Source: an uncultured Pseudomonadales bacterium (GTDB lineage Bacteria; Pseudomonadota; Gammaproteobacteria; Pseudomonadales; Cellvibrionaceae). Taken from it: a DNA stretch of 64,000 nt. The stretch lies in the NCBI GenBank assembly GCA_947494095.1, contig CANLTI010000006.1, forward strand, positions 51,606-115,605. The letters are read 5' to 3'. Made by a program: the position numbers and the translations under genes. Positions 1 to 9,100 of the stretch are shown here, piece after piece. The notes under the pieces were generated by a model. The model was given only the letters and a program-made list of their open reading frames with translations. It made no database searches and had not been told where the DNA came from. Numbering within the stretch: position 1 is the stretch's first letter; each line of letters starts with the position of its first letter.

Positions 1-156
1 GCGGCCATCTTGGTATTTAACCGTTAGTGTTAAGGTTTCGTTTTCGGCAATGGTGCTTCGATCAGCTTGTACGCTTAGGCGCTCGGCCGCGTGCGCGGTA
101 TGCAGCCAAGCGATGCTAAAAAGTATACCTAAAAATACTTGTAGGGTGGTTTTCAT
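1..156 (-). CDS. batD: BatD-like protein, N-terminal fragment (runs off the window)
   Basis: Only the first 52 codons are inside the window. They read as a hydrophobic signal peptide ending near HTAHAAERL, followed by the start of an Ig-like exported domain (LSVQADRSTIAENETLTLTV), which is how BatD proteins begin. The gene follows the batB-batC fusion on the same strand after about 26 bases, the normal place for batD in MoxR/Bat operons. An in-frame ATG at 171 is an alternative start. BatD is a membrane-anchored periplasmic protein of this stress-tolerance operon. The identity rests on position and the exported beta-domain start; the rest of the gene cannot be seen. Confidence 0.7.
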   Translation of the reverse strand, partial: MKTTLQVFLGILFSIAWLHTAHAAERLSVQADRSTIAENETLTLTVKYQDGR

Positions 157-182
157 TGTTTTACCGACCATGATTATTGTTC

Positions 183-2102
183 CTACCATCGTTGTTCTGC
201 TTTTTTTGTTTCATCAAAACGGCCACCGCGGCGCAACTCTTGTTGGCGTTGGCGATACTTTTGTTGGAATTTTGCGCGCAATAGCCCAGAGGGATCATCG
301 GGTACTTTACGTAACAGTGTCTCGAGCATTTGCTGCTCCTCGGTCATGGGTTCTTCGGCTTGTGATATCTCAGCAGCGCTTTGAGAGCTACTTTGATCTG
401 AACTATCTTGACCTTGAGAGCTGCCTTGATCCTGGACGCTGTCATCCGCACTTGAACTTGCACCCTCGGAGGCGTCTTCACCGGTGTTAGCATCGGCCGA
501 GGAGGAGCTTCCCTCTTCGTCTGTCTGTTCTGAGTTTTGCTCGTCTGAGGGCTCTTGATCGGAGGGCTCTTGTTTATTTTCTTGTGAGTCCGATGAGGTA
601 TCCTCGGATTGTTCACTGTCTTGCTGTTTTTGCTCGTCATCTTGCTCTTTGTCATCCTTTTCGTCTGAGTCACCATCTTGCTCTTGCTCTTGTTGCTGCT
701 CCTCCTTTTGTTTTTGCAGTGTGGCGGCGAGTTGTTTATTTTTTTTGATGGCCTCTAGCTGGCTGCTGTCTACATCAGTTTCAGCGGCGAGACGCTCAGC
801 ATGATTATAGGCTTCAACGGCTTGCTCAAAGTTGCCTTGTAATAACTCGGCATTACCTTGGTTAAATTTAGCCTCTGCGGTATTTTGCTGACTAAACACT
901 TTAGCCGCTTCAGCGTATTGCCCGCTTTGGTACTGCGCGGTGGCTTGCCAGTTAGGGTCTTTAAAGTGTTGCGCGGCGGTGTCGTAATCGCGTTTTTGAT
1001 AAGCTTCAAAACCCACCTGATCATCTGTTTTAAAAGGATCTGCATGGGCTACTGGCGGGCTGATTAACGTGTAAGGGAGTGTGATGATTGCGACACACAA
1101 TAACCAGCCGCGCCTAAAACCGATTAATAACAAGGGGAGGCAGGCCCAAATCAGAAAATGTCCATACTCCATCCACTGATCAAAAAATTGCTCATTGGTC
1201 TCGCTTTGCTCGTCATTAGTCGTTGCGTTGCTAATAAGGCTTTGCAAGGCGTTGATGTCTGAGGCGTCACTCACCATAGGGACGTAATAACTGTGTGTTT
1301 TTACGGCAAAAGCGCGTAGCTCGTCTTCATTTAACTTAGCCATTGCAATCGCGCCACTGTTATCTCGGGCAAACCCTTCTTTGCCCCACGGTACTGGCGC
1401 ACCGTCGGCAGTGCCTAAGCCCCAAAGTGTGAGTTTATGACTGCTCGCAGTGACTAAATCTTCTAGCGTATCTAAAGCATCTGTTGTGATTTCATCGGTG
1501 ATCATTAAAATTTGCCCTTTGGCAATACCCGCTTGGGTCAATAGATCGGCCGCTTGACTATAAGCCATCTCGGGGTTACTGCCTAAGCTGGGTAAAGTAT
1601 TAGGCGCTAAAGCGGGCAGTAAGTTAATAATGGTTTGGCTATCATCGGTCAGTGGCGTCACGGTGTAGGCTTCACCGCTAAAAGCAATAAGTGCCGTTTG
1701 ACCGTCGGGCCTAGCCTTGAGTAAATCAATGATTTTTAAGCGCGAGCGCACCAAACGTGACGGGCTGATATCTTCGGCCATCATCGAGGGCGATAAGTCC
1801 CAAGCAATCACTAGCGCATCTGTGTTTTGTGCTACGGGTGAGGGTTGCTTTTGCCAAACAGGCCCCGCTAAAGCTAAACAACCAGCCACCCAGCAAAATG
1901 CGATACCGGCTAATAAAACGCCATTATTACGCTGCAGGCCGCCTTGCAGTAAAGTGGGAAGTAGCATTGGTGATATATGCTTAATCCATTGCTGACTACT
2001 GTAGTGGCTACGCCACAGTAAGCCGAGTAAACCGGCTACAGGCAATAAGGCCAATAACCACGCTGGGCGCAAAAAATGAAACGCGTTTAAAAAGGTGTCC
2101 AT
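183..2102 (-). CDS. batB: BatB-BatC fusion: VWA domain, TPR and acidic low-complexity tail
   Basis: A 639-residue membrane protein. Two hydrophobic segments (about residues 15-30 and 62-82) precede a von Willebrand A domain with a metal site DLSPSM at 102-107. A further membrane segment lies around 315-350. Next come TPR-like repeats (NQGNAELLQGNFEQAVEAYN), then a long tail rich in Gln, Glu, Asp and Ser. In many bacteria the VWA part (BatB) and the TPR part (BatC) are separate proteins; here they are one chain. The start overlaps the stop of the upstream VWA gene, suggesting translational coupling. The likely role is an inner-membrane complex matured by the MoxR ATPase. The molecular function of Bat proteins is poorly known. 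Confidence 0.88.
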   Translation of the reverse strand: MDTFLNAFHFLRPAWLLALLPVAGLLGLLWRSHYSSQQWIKHISPMLLPTLLQGGLQRNNGVLLAGIAFCWVAGCLALAGPVWQKQPSPVAQNTDALVIAWDLSPSMMAEDISPSRLVRSRLKIIDLLKARPDGQTALIAFSGEAYTVTPLTDDSQTIINLLPALAPNTLPSLGSNPEMAYSQAADLLTQAGIAKGQILMITDEITTDALDTLEDLVTASSHKLTLWGLGTADGAPVPWGKEGFARDNSGAIAMAKLNEDELRAFAVKTHSYYVPMVSDASDINALQSLISNATTNDEQSETNEQFFDQWMEYGHFLIWACLPLLLIGFRRGWLLCVAIITLPYTLISPPVAHADPFKTDDQVGFEAYQKRDYDTAAQHFKDPNWQATAQYQSGQYAEAAKVFSQQNTAEAKFNQGNAELLQGNFEQAVEAYNHAERLAAETDVDSSQLEAIKKNKQLAATLQKQKEEQQQEQEQDGDSDEKDDKEQDDEQKQQDSEQSEDTSSDSQENKQEPSDQEPSDEQNSEQTDEEGSSSSADANTGEDASEGASSSADDSVQDQGSSQGQDSSDQSSSQSAAEISQAEEPMTEEQQMLETLLRKVPDDPSGLLRAKFQQKYRQRQQELRRGGRFDETKKAEQRW

Positions 2103-3142
2103 TACGCATGCCCTCCTGTTTTAGGTTTTGCTGTGTCCTGTTTTATGGACATACTGGGTACAAGGCCCAGCCTAAGTAAAGCCAAGATCATGCTGATGAG
2201 TAATGCAACGGCTAAAGGCCAATGCATCAAGCTTTGAATGGGGCGGTAGACGCGATCGTCTTGTTCGATGGGTTCAATTTCATTGAGTGCGGCATAAATA
2301 GCGGCTAAGCCTTGCGTATCGCGTGCGCGAAAGTACTGGCCGCCAGTTGTATCGGCAATCGCTTGCAGTGTGTTTTCGTCGAGATCGGCTGAGGCTTTTT
2401 TGCTGCGAGAGAAAAACCCAAAACCATCTTCGATGAGCAAGTCGCTGGCGACGCCAATAGTATGGATTTTAACGCCTGCAATCGCGGCTAATTCGGCGGC
2501 TTTTAGCGGTTGAGTTTCACCGGCTGTGTTTTCACCATCGGTGAGTAAAATAAGAACACGTGCAGAATCGGGCCTTTCTTTTAATCGTTTTATGGCTAAA
2601 GCAATGGCATCGCCAATAGCTGTTGCGTTACCTGCCATGCCTAAAAAGGCTTCTTCTAAGAGTTGTTTAACCGTATTGCGATCAAAAGTGAGTGGTGCTT
2701 GCAAATAGGCGTTATCACCAAACAAAATCAAGCCGAGCCGGTCGCCATGGCGTTGCTCTACAAAATCGGCAACGACACTTCTTACCACGCTAACGCGGGG
2801 TAAAAGTTTACCGTTATATTCCATATCTGCGGCTTTCATACTGCCCGATAAGTCAACGGCGAGCATGATGTCGCGGCCTTCATTTTGCAGTGCAATGGGT
2901 TCACCAGTCCATTGTGGTTTAGCACCCGCAACAACCAGCGCTACCCACAGCGCAACAGCGAGGCTTTTTTGCAACATACTGCGCTCCGTAGGGGAGGCCG
3001 CAGCGCCACTGAGGTTAACCAGTGTTTGATAAAACGGGACTTTAAGCGCACTTTGTTGTTGGGTAACTTTAGGTATCCATAAGTACACGGCAATGGGTAG
3101 TGGTAAGCACAATAAAATAAAGGGGTATGAAAACTCAAACAT
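2102..3142 (-). CDS. batA: BatA-like VWA domain membrane protein
   Basis: A 346-residue protein with N-terminal membrane segments (residues 5-22 and about 58-73), a von Willebrand A domain with MIDAS motif DLSGSM at 97-102, the VWA strand LILLTDGENTAG, and a C-terminal membrane helix (PLAVALLISMILALLRLGL). This is the BatA layout: membrane anchors at both ends with the VWA domain on one face. It overlaps the DUF4381 gene upstream by 8 bases and the batB-batC gene downstream by 1 base, so the operon is tightly coupled. It probably binds partner proteins through the metal site; the substrate is not known. Confidence 0.9.
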   Translation of the reverse strand: MFEFSYPFILLCLPLPIAVYLWIPKVTQQQSALKVPFYQTLVNLSGAAASPTERSMLQKSLAVALWVALVVAGAKPQWTGEPIALQNEGRDIMLAVDLSGSMKAADMEYNGKLLPRVSVVRSVVADFVEQRHGDRLGLILFGDNAYLQAPLTFDRNTVKQLLEEAFLGMAGNATAIGDAIALAIKRLKERPDSARVLILLTDGENTAGETQPLKAAELAAIAGVKIHTIGVASDLLIEDGFGFFSRSKKASADLDENTLQAIADTTGGQYFRARDTQGLAAIYAALNEIEPIEQDDRVYRPIQSLMHWPLAVALLISMILALLRLGLVPSMSIKQDTAKPKTGGHA

Positions 3143-3725
3143 GCTGCTCCTCCATTTTACGACTGCTGTTTATATTTTCCTTGTTAGCCTTATTAAGTGC
3201 CGATGCGCTGTAATGGCGCTTAACCCACTGTTGCAGTAGCGCAATAAGTGCAGGGTTTGATGAGGTTTGAATGCTGGCTGGAGCATATAAGGCGCACTGC
3301 CATTGTTGTGCGTCTTTGTGTGTAAAAAGAGGAGTAGCGGTGGTGGTGTTGAGCCATTGCAGCCACTCATCGCCGTGGGCTTTAACAATAGTATGCCGAT
3401 GATGAGGGTATGCGTGCAGCGCCACTTGTTTACTTAATTGCATAAGCTGCTGTGCTTGTTGTTGGGCATTTTGCTGTGCCTTATTAGAGATATCTTGTAG
3501 CGCATTGAGAGCCAGGGTGCGATAGCGATTATTGCGGTGATGTTTAATTGCCGCAATAATCATCACGGTGATAAGGCCAATAGCGCAGGCTATTAATAGC
3601 CACCACCCCCAGGCGATAGGCCAGTAGCTGATGGCGGCAGGTTCAATAATATCCGCCATTTGCGCTTTGATTTGAGCTTGCATTTGTGGATCGAGGCCGC
3701 CTGCAGCTTGCGTGGCGTTATTCAT
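3135..3725 (-). CDS. DUF4381 family membrane protein of the MoxR/Bat operon
   Basis: A 196-residue protein with one strong membrane segment (WWLLIACAIGLITVMIIAAI, about residues 41-60) followed by a basic, Gln-rich cytosolic helical domain. This layout and its place between the DUF58 and BatA genes match DUF4381 proteins. The start overlaps the DUF58 stop by 4 bases (ATGA), and its end overlaps batA by 8 bases. No enzyme motif is visible. It probably acts as a small membrane partner of the VWA proteins. Confidence 0.82.
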   Translation of the reverse strand: MNNATQAAGGLDPQMQAQIKAQMADIIEPAAISYWPIAWGWWLLIACAIGLITVMIIAAIKHHRNNRYRTLALNALQDISNKAQQNAQQQAQQLMQLSKQVALHAYPHHRHTIVKAHGDEWLQWLNTTTATPLFTHKDAQQWQCALYAPASIQTSSNPALIALLQQWVKRHYSASALNKANKENINSSRKMEEQHV

Positions 3726-4711
3726 AATTGCCCCCTTAATGACTTGGACAAGGCGTTGGCCCTTTGGCCTAATACATCGAGCAGTAAGCCTTCAAGGTCA
3801 TCATTAACCGGTGCATTAATACCTGTGCTCATGGCTTGATTCAAAGCATGTTTTAGCGCTTGCTGCTGTTGATTGAAGTGTTGGGTAAATTGTTGGCGTA
3901 CACGGCGGCTATTCACGGTGGTGCGCGCCTGCCCATCGCCGATGGTGAACAGGCCCTTGCTCGGCAATGTGGCCTCTAGGGGGTCGTATACCTTAAAAAA
4001 GTTCACATCCGCATGGCGAGCCAGTGTACTCAGTGGGCCGTTGATATCCAGAGGGTCATGACCATCAGAAATCACATACGCCATGGCGCCGGGCTTAATA
4101 ATGCGCTGGGCATCTTCGAGAAATTGCGCTAATGAGCGCCCGGTGCGCGCGGCGGGGTTGCTCAGTTGTTGATTGGCATCGACTAAAGCGTGAATAAAGG
4201 CCAATACCGCATTTTTGCCGCGCTTGGGGCGCAGATCCCACTCGCCATGATCACTTAAAATCATTGCGCCAATGCGATCACCGGCATGGCACGCAGCCCA
4301 AGCAATGGCTGCAGCAATACGTGCGGCATAAACGCATTTAAATTGATGCTGACTACCAAAAAACATCGAAGAGCGCATATCAACCATAATAAAAATAGGC
4401 CGCTCACGCTCTTCTTCAAAGAGCTTAGTGTAGGGTTTTTGGGCGCGTGCGGTGACGCGCCAGTCGATAGTGCGGATATCGTCCCCGGCTTGGTAGGGGC
4501 GCACCTCGGCAAAACTCATGCCGCGCCCACGATAACGCGTGCGTACATTCCCCGCCATAATCGCGTGGCTATTGCGCGTTTGCCCTAATTGTAATTTTTG
4601 GCCGAGCATGCGTAGGTCAAATAAATCATTCGCTTGGCAGTAGGTTAGGCGATTACTGGTATCCAGTGCGTTGATGGGGGTGATCGATTCCATAGTCTTG
4701 ATCGGCTCCAT
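3722..4711 (-). CDS. DUF58 domain protein (MoxR-associated VWA-like)
   Basis: A 329-residue soluble protein. The diagnostic DUF58 block is present: a GRGMSFAEVRPYQAGDDIR motif followed by IDWRVTARAQKPYTKLF. A degenerate VWA-like fold follows, beginning IFIMVDMRSSM. DUF58 genes almost always sit next to moxR, and this one starts 14 bases after the moxR stop. It is the presumed adaptor between the MoxR ATPase and the BatA/BatB membrane proteins. Two starts close together (MEPIKTMESI) are possible; the longer is used here. Confidence 0.9.
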   Translation of the reverse strand: MEPIKTMESITPINALDTSNRLTYCQANDLFDLRMLGQKLQLGQTRNSHAIMAGNVRTRYRGRGMSFAEVRPYQAGDDIRTIDWRVTARAQKPYTKLFEEERERPIFIMVDMRSSMFFGSQHQFKCVYAARIAAAIAWAACHAGDRIGAMILSDHGEWDLRPKRGKNAVLAFIHALVDANQQLSNPAARTGRSLAQFLEDAQRIIKPGAMAYVISDGHDPLDINGPLSTLARHADVNFFKVYDPLEATLPSKGLFTIGDGQARTTVNSRRVRQQFTQHFNQQQQALKHALNQAMSTGINAPVNDDLEGLLLDVLGQRANALSKSLRGQL

Positions 4712-4725
4712 AGTAGCGCTCCGGC

Positions 4726-5688
4726 CTAAGCGACCGGCACCAGTGCAAGTAACTGATTAATAATTTCATCGGGGGTGATACCGGCGGCTTCAGCTTCAAA
4801 ACTGAGTAGTAAACGATGGCGAAAAACATCGTGAATAACCGCTTGAATGTTGTCGGGGCTGACGTAATCTTTACCCTCTAGCCAAGCGTGTGCTCGGGCG
4901 CAGCGGTCTAAGCTAATTGTTGCGCGCGGGCTTACCCCAAATTCGATGTATTTGGCTAAGGCGGGGTCGTAGGCGCCGGGGTTGCGCGTGGCACCCACGA
5001 GCTGCACCAAATACTCTTCAACGTTGTCGGCCATATACAAGGCGAGTGCTTCATCACGGGCATCAAACAGTTGCTTTTGTGTGACCACGGTTGGTTGGGT
5101 GATGGGGTCTTTACGAGCTTCATTGCGATTAAGGCGTAAAATTTCGCGCTCTGCGGCAATATCTGGGTAGCCAACACGTACATGCATTAAAAAGCGATCT
5201 AATTGAGCCTCGGGCAGCGGGTAGGTGCCTTCTTGTTCAATCGGGTTTTGTGTGGCCATGACCAAAAAAAGCTCTGGCAGTGGATAGGTTGATTTGCCCA
5301 CACTAATTTGTCTTTCAGCCATTGCCTCTAACAGCGCCGATTGCACCTTAGCGGGCGCGCGGTTGATCTCATCGGCTAAGACCAAATTATGGAATATAGG
5401 CCCAGGTTGAAAGCTAAACTCGCCCGTTTCGGGGCGATAAATATCGGTGCCAGTCACATCAGAGGGCAGTAAGTCGGGAGTGAATTGCACCCGGTGAAAT
5501 TCGGCCTCTATGCCTTTGGCCAAGCTATTAATGGCCTTTGTCTTGGCTAATCCCGGCGCCCCTTCAACTAACAAGTGCCCATCGGCCAATAAGGCTGTCA
5601 GTAGTCTATCAACCAATTGCGGTTGGCCAACAATTTGATGGTTTAACCAGGTTTTAAGGGCGTTAATGGCAGTTTGAGTCTCAGACAT
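4726..5688 (-). CDS. moxR: MoxR family AAA+ ATPase
   Basis: A 320-residue AAA+ chaperone of normal MoxR length. Walker A is GAPGLAKT at residues 43-50 and Walker B is LVLADEINRAP. The MoxR-typical block ATQNPIEQEGTYPLPEAQLD is intact, and a C-terminal lid domain follows. It is the first gene of the minus-strand operon running to the left edge of the window. Known MoxR proteins assemble as hexamers and help insert cofactors into, or mature, VWA-containing complexes. The start ATG at 5688 has no strong Shine-Dalgarno, but no better start lies nearby. Confidence 0.94.
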   Translation of the reverse strand: MSETQTAINALKTWLNHQIVGQPQLVDRLLTALLADGHLLVEGAPGLAKTKAINSLAKGIEAEFHRVQFTPDLLPSDVTGTDIYRPETGEFSFQPGPIFHNLVLADEINRAPAKVQSALLEAMAERQISVGKSTYPLPELFLVMATQNPIEQEGTYPLPEAQLDRFLMHVRVGYPDIAAEREILRLNRNEARKDPITQPTVVTQKQLFDARDEALALYMADNVEEYLVQLVGATRNPGAYDPALAKYIEFGVSPRATISLDRCARAHAWLEGKDYVSPDNIQAVIHDVFRHRLLLSFEAEAAGITPDEIINQLLALVPVA

Positions 5689-6108
5689 GGTGTTGCAATC
5701 CTAATGTAGGTGAGCCTTGTATGTAAATTGTGCGAGCTACGGCTGCGGTGAGTCGTGTGCATTCCCAATGGGAGGCACTAGACTCGCAATTATGACGCGA
5801 GTTCCGCGGATTGGGCCGCCTCTAATCGATTACCTCTCATTGACTATGCTTAAAGCACTATGGCTAAAGCACAATGCATTGAGCTAATCACGATTACGGT
5901 CAATGACGGCTCAAATCTAAATGTGTATATTAGCCAAAAGAAAAAAGCCTTAGCTTGCTGCTACGGCTTTATGTGGGGGTTGCGGTAGTAAATTCAACAC
6001 TCGGCATAGCAGGCACTTAACAGAGTATTCAACGCCAATAAGATCAAGCCCAATGCCTTATTGGCTCACATAGGTCAGAAAAATAATAAGTCGGTTAGGA
6101 GAATAAAC
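5689..6108. other. Divergent intergenic region between moxR and the glutamate dehydrogenase
   Basis: A 420-base gap holding the promoters of two divergent units. The only structure seen is a hairpin at 5944-5970 (separate entry). No tRNA, open reading frame or clear riboswitch was recognised. Confidence 0.6.
5936..5970 (-). terminator. Terminator-like hairpin on the minus strand upstream of moxR
   Basis: AAAGCC at 5944-5949 and TAGC at 5951-5954 pair with GCTA at 5960-5963 and GGCTTT at 5965-5970, with one mismatch and a five-base loop. Read on the minus strand the stem is followed by TTT-C-TTTT, the form of an intrinsic terminator. It does not follow any gene on that strand, since the neighbour to the right is on the plus strand. 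It could end a short leader or small RNA ahead of moxR, or be a relic. Confidence 0.4.
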
Positions 6109-9100
6109 ATGGGTAATGTTATAGCGGCTCATCAAAAGCCTCACTCTATCACCCAGCAGCACAAACAACTTTTTGATGATGTTATCGCTTGTATAACACA
6201 GCACTACACCATCGAGGATACCGCAACGCTGAAGGCTTTCATCAATAAGTTGTGGCAAGCATGGCCTCAGTCTGAACTCGATGACCGCAGTGCAGAGGAT
6301 CACGCTCATTGCCTATACGGCTTATGGCTCAGCCTTAAAGCGGTGAATACCGATGTGAATAAGCCGGTATTACAACTTAAAGTTCCCAATGTTGAAGAAG
6401 AGGGCTGGGCATGTCATCGCACGGTGTTGCATTGGGCATTACCTGATAGTCCATTTCTTGTTGATACCTTGCGTATAGCGCTTAACGAGTTGGGCATTGC
6501 GTTGCACTTGTTAGCCAGTTGTGTAATCACGCCACCTCAATCAGAAAAAGCCTTTGCGGTGATTTATGCCGAATTGGGCTTGCTCACCGATGATGAAAGT
6601 GCAGCGTTTAAGCAACGTGTTCATGCGACGGCGTTAGAATTGCAACATGTCGTTGAGGATTACCCCAAGCTCTTAGAAAAGACACAAACCTTACAAACAC
6701 AACTGCAGGGCCTAGGTACCGACGAAGCAAACGAGGCTGCAGCGCTATTAAAATGGCTAGAAGCGTCTAACTTTACCTATTTGGGTTACCGTGAGTTTAG
6801 TTATGAGGCCGCAGCGACAGCAAAGACGGGCCTTGGTTTATGCCGCAAGCGTAAATCGCAAGCTCAAGGTGGAGCCAATAAAGGTGCAGGTAATAAAGCC
6901 CTGATGCCTGTGCATTGTGTTGGTGAGGTGTGTAAAGACATCCTTATTTTTACTAAATCGGCCACATTGGCTAAAATACACCGTGCGGTATACCCCGACT
7001 GCATTGTGATTAAATTATTTGATGAGCAAAAAAACTGTATAGGCGAAGGGCACTTACTGGGCTTTTTTACTTACGCTGTTATCCAAACGGCCCCAACGAC
7101 GATCCCCTGGATTCGGCAAAAGCTCAAAGTGGTCAATAAAGCGAGTGGCTTGGCCAAAAACAGCTATGCCTTTAGAACCTTACGGCGTGTGGTCGAAGGC
7201 TTTCCACGTGATGAGCTGTTTCAGGCGTCGAGCGAAGAACTCACCGAGACATTACTGGGTATTTGCCAAATTAACGAACGTAAAAAAGTGCGCCTTTTTA
7301 TGCGCGCCAACCCTTACGGTCGCTTTGTTACCGCAATAGTCTATGTTCCTCGAGACATGTACAACACTCGGGTGCGAATAAAGATTGAAAAAATCATCTC
7401 CAAAGCTATTAATAGTGAAGCGGTGGAGTCGACAACATTTTTTTCGGAGTCGGTATTGGCGCGCGCTTATTGCGTGTTTAAATTACCCGAAGGCGAACTA
7501 CTGAATATTGCCGATGAAATAGATGTTGCCGACTTACAAAACCAAATCAATACTATTGCTACAGGCTGGCAAGAGCACCTTGAAACGGCCTTAATCGAAG
7601 CGAAGGGTGATAAATTAGGCTTGCCGCTGTTTAGGCGTTATGGTTCGGTTTTGTCGGTGGCCTATCAAGATGCCTATGATGCTCGAGCAGCTGTTGGTGA
7701 TATTGAGCTTTTTGAGCAAGTGGCCAATAGCGGTAAAATAGCCATGCATGTCTTTAAACCTCAAGGGGGGAAAGACAACCAATTACGTTTTAAAGTGGTT
7801 AATGCCAAAACCCCTTTAGCGTTGTCGGATGTTATCCCTATTCTCGAAAACCTTGGGGTACGTGTACTGGGCGAAAACCCTTTTGCGCTAACATTAGACG
7901 ATGAAACCTATTGGTTACATGACTTTAGCCTTGAGCTACTACACCGCCACGGTGATATTGATAACGCCTTTAAAAAGCGCTTTAGTGAGGCTTTTGAAGC
8001 AGCATGGGAGGGTGTTATTGATAATGATGCCTTTAACCGCTTAGTGCTCGGTGCGGGTATTGCTTGGCGAGATGTGGTGATTCTACGCGCTTATGCTGCC
8101 TACTTTAAACAAACGCTATTCCCTTTAGACAGTGACGTGATAGCAGGGGCTTTATTGCGCCACGGTGATATCAGTGCATCGCTTGTCAATTGGTTTTATG
8201 TGCGCTTTAACCCTACCACACAAAAAAACGACACCCACGGAAGCCAGCCAAGTCATGATTTAAATCATGACTCTAGTAACAAAATGTTAACCGATATCTG
8301 TGAGTCGTTGGATGCGGTGAATAGCTTAGATGACGATCGTGTGTTTCAGCGTTTTATTAGTGGTTTTCGAGCGACACTGCGAACGAACTTCTTTCAATTA
8401 ACGGGCCCGCGAGCTTGCCCTGATAGCTTAGTGTTAAAGCTGTCTCCTGAGCTCATGGATGACATTCCTGCACCTAAGCCTAAATTTGAAATATTTGTTT
8501 ATTCTACTCGTGTTGAAGGCGTGCACTTGCGCACCAGTATGGTGGCACGCGGAGGCTTGCGTTGGTCTGATCGTTTAAATGATTACCGTACCGAGGTTTT
8601 AGGTTTAGTGAAAGCCCAAGCGGTCAAAAATGCCGTGATTGTGCCCAGTGGTGCTAAAGGCGGCTTTGTGGCTAAGCACTTACACCGTTTCACCAGTCGT
8701 CAAACTATACAAGATGAAGGCATTGCCTGTTACCAGCAGTTTATTCGCGGCCTACTCAGTGTGACCGATAACTTAATCGAAGGTGAAGCGATTAAGCCTA
8801 ATGATGTGGTTTGCATTGATGGCGATGACCCTTATTTAGTGGTCGCAGCCGATAAAGGTACAGCAACTTTCTCCGATATCGCCAATAAGATCTCATTAGA
8901 GTATGGACACTGGTTAGGCGACGGCTTCGCTTCTGGTGGTAGTCAAGGCTATGATCATAAAGCGATGGGGATTACAGCCAAGGGGGCCTGGATTTCGGTG
9001 CAGCGCCACTTCCGAGAAAAAGATATAGACATCCAAAACGAAAGCATTCGGGTTGTGGGTATTGGTGATATGGCAGGCGATGTGTTTGGTAACGGCATGT

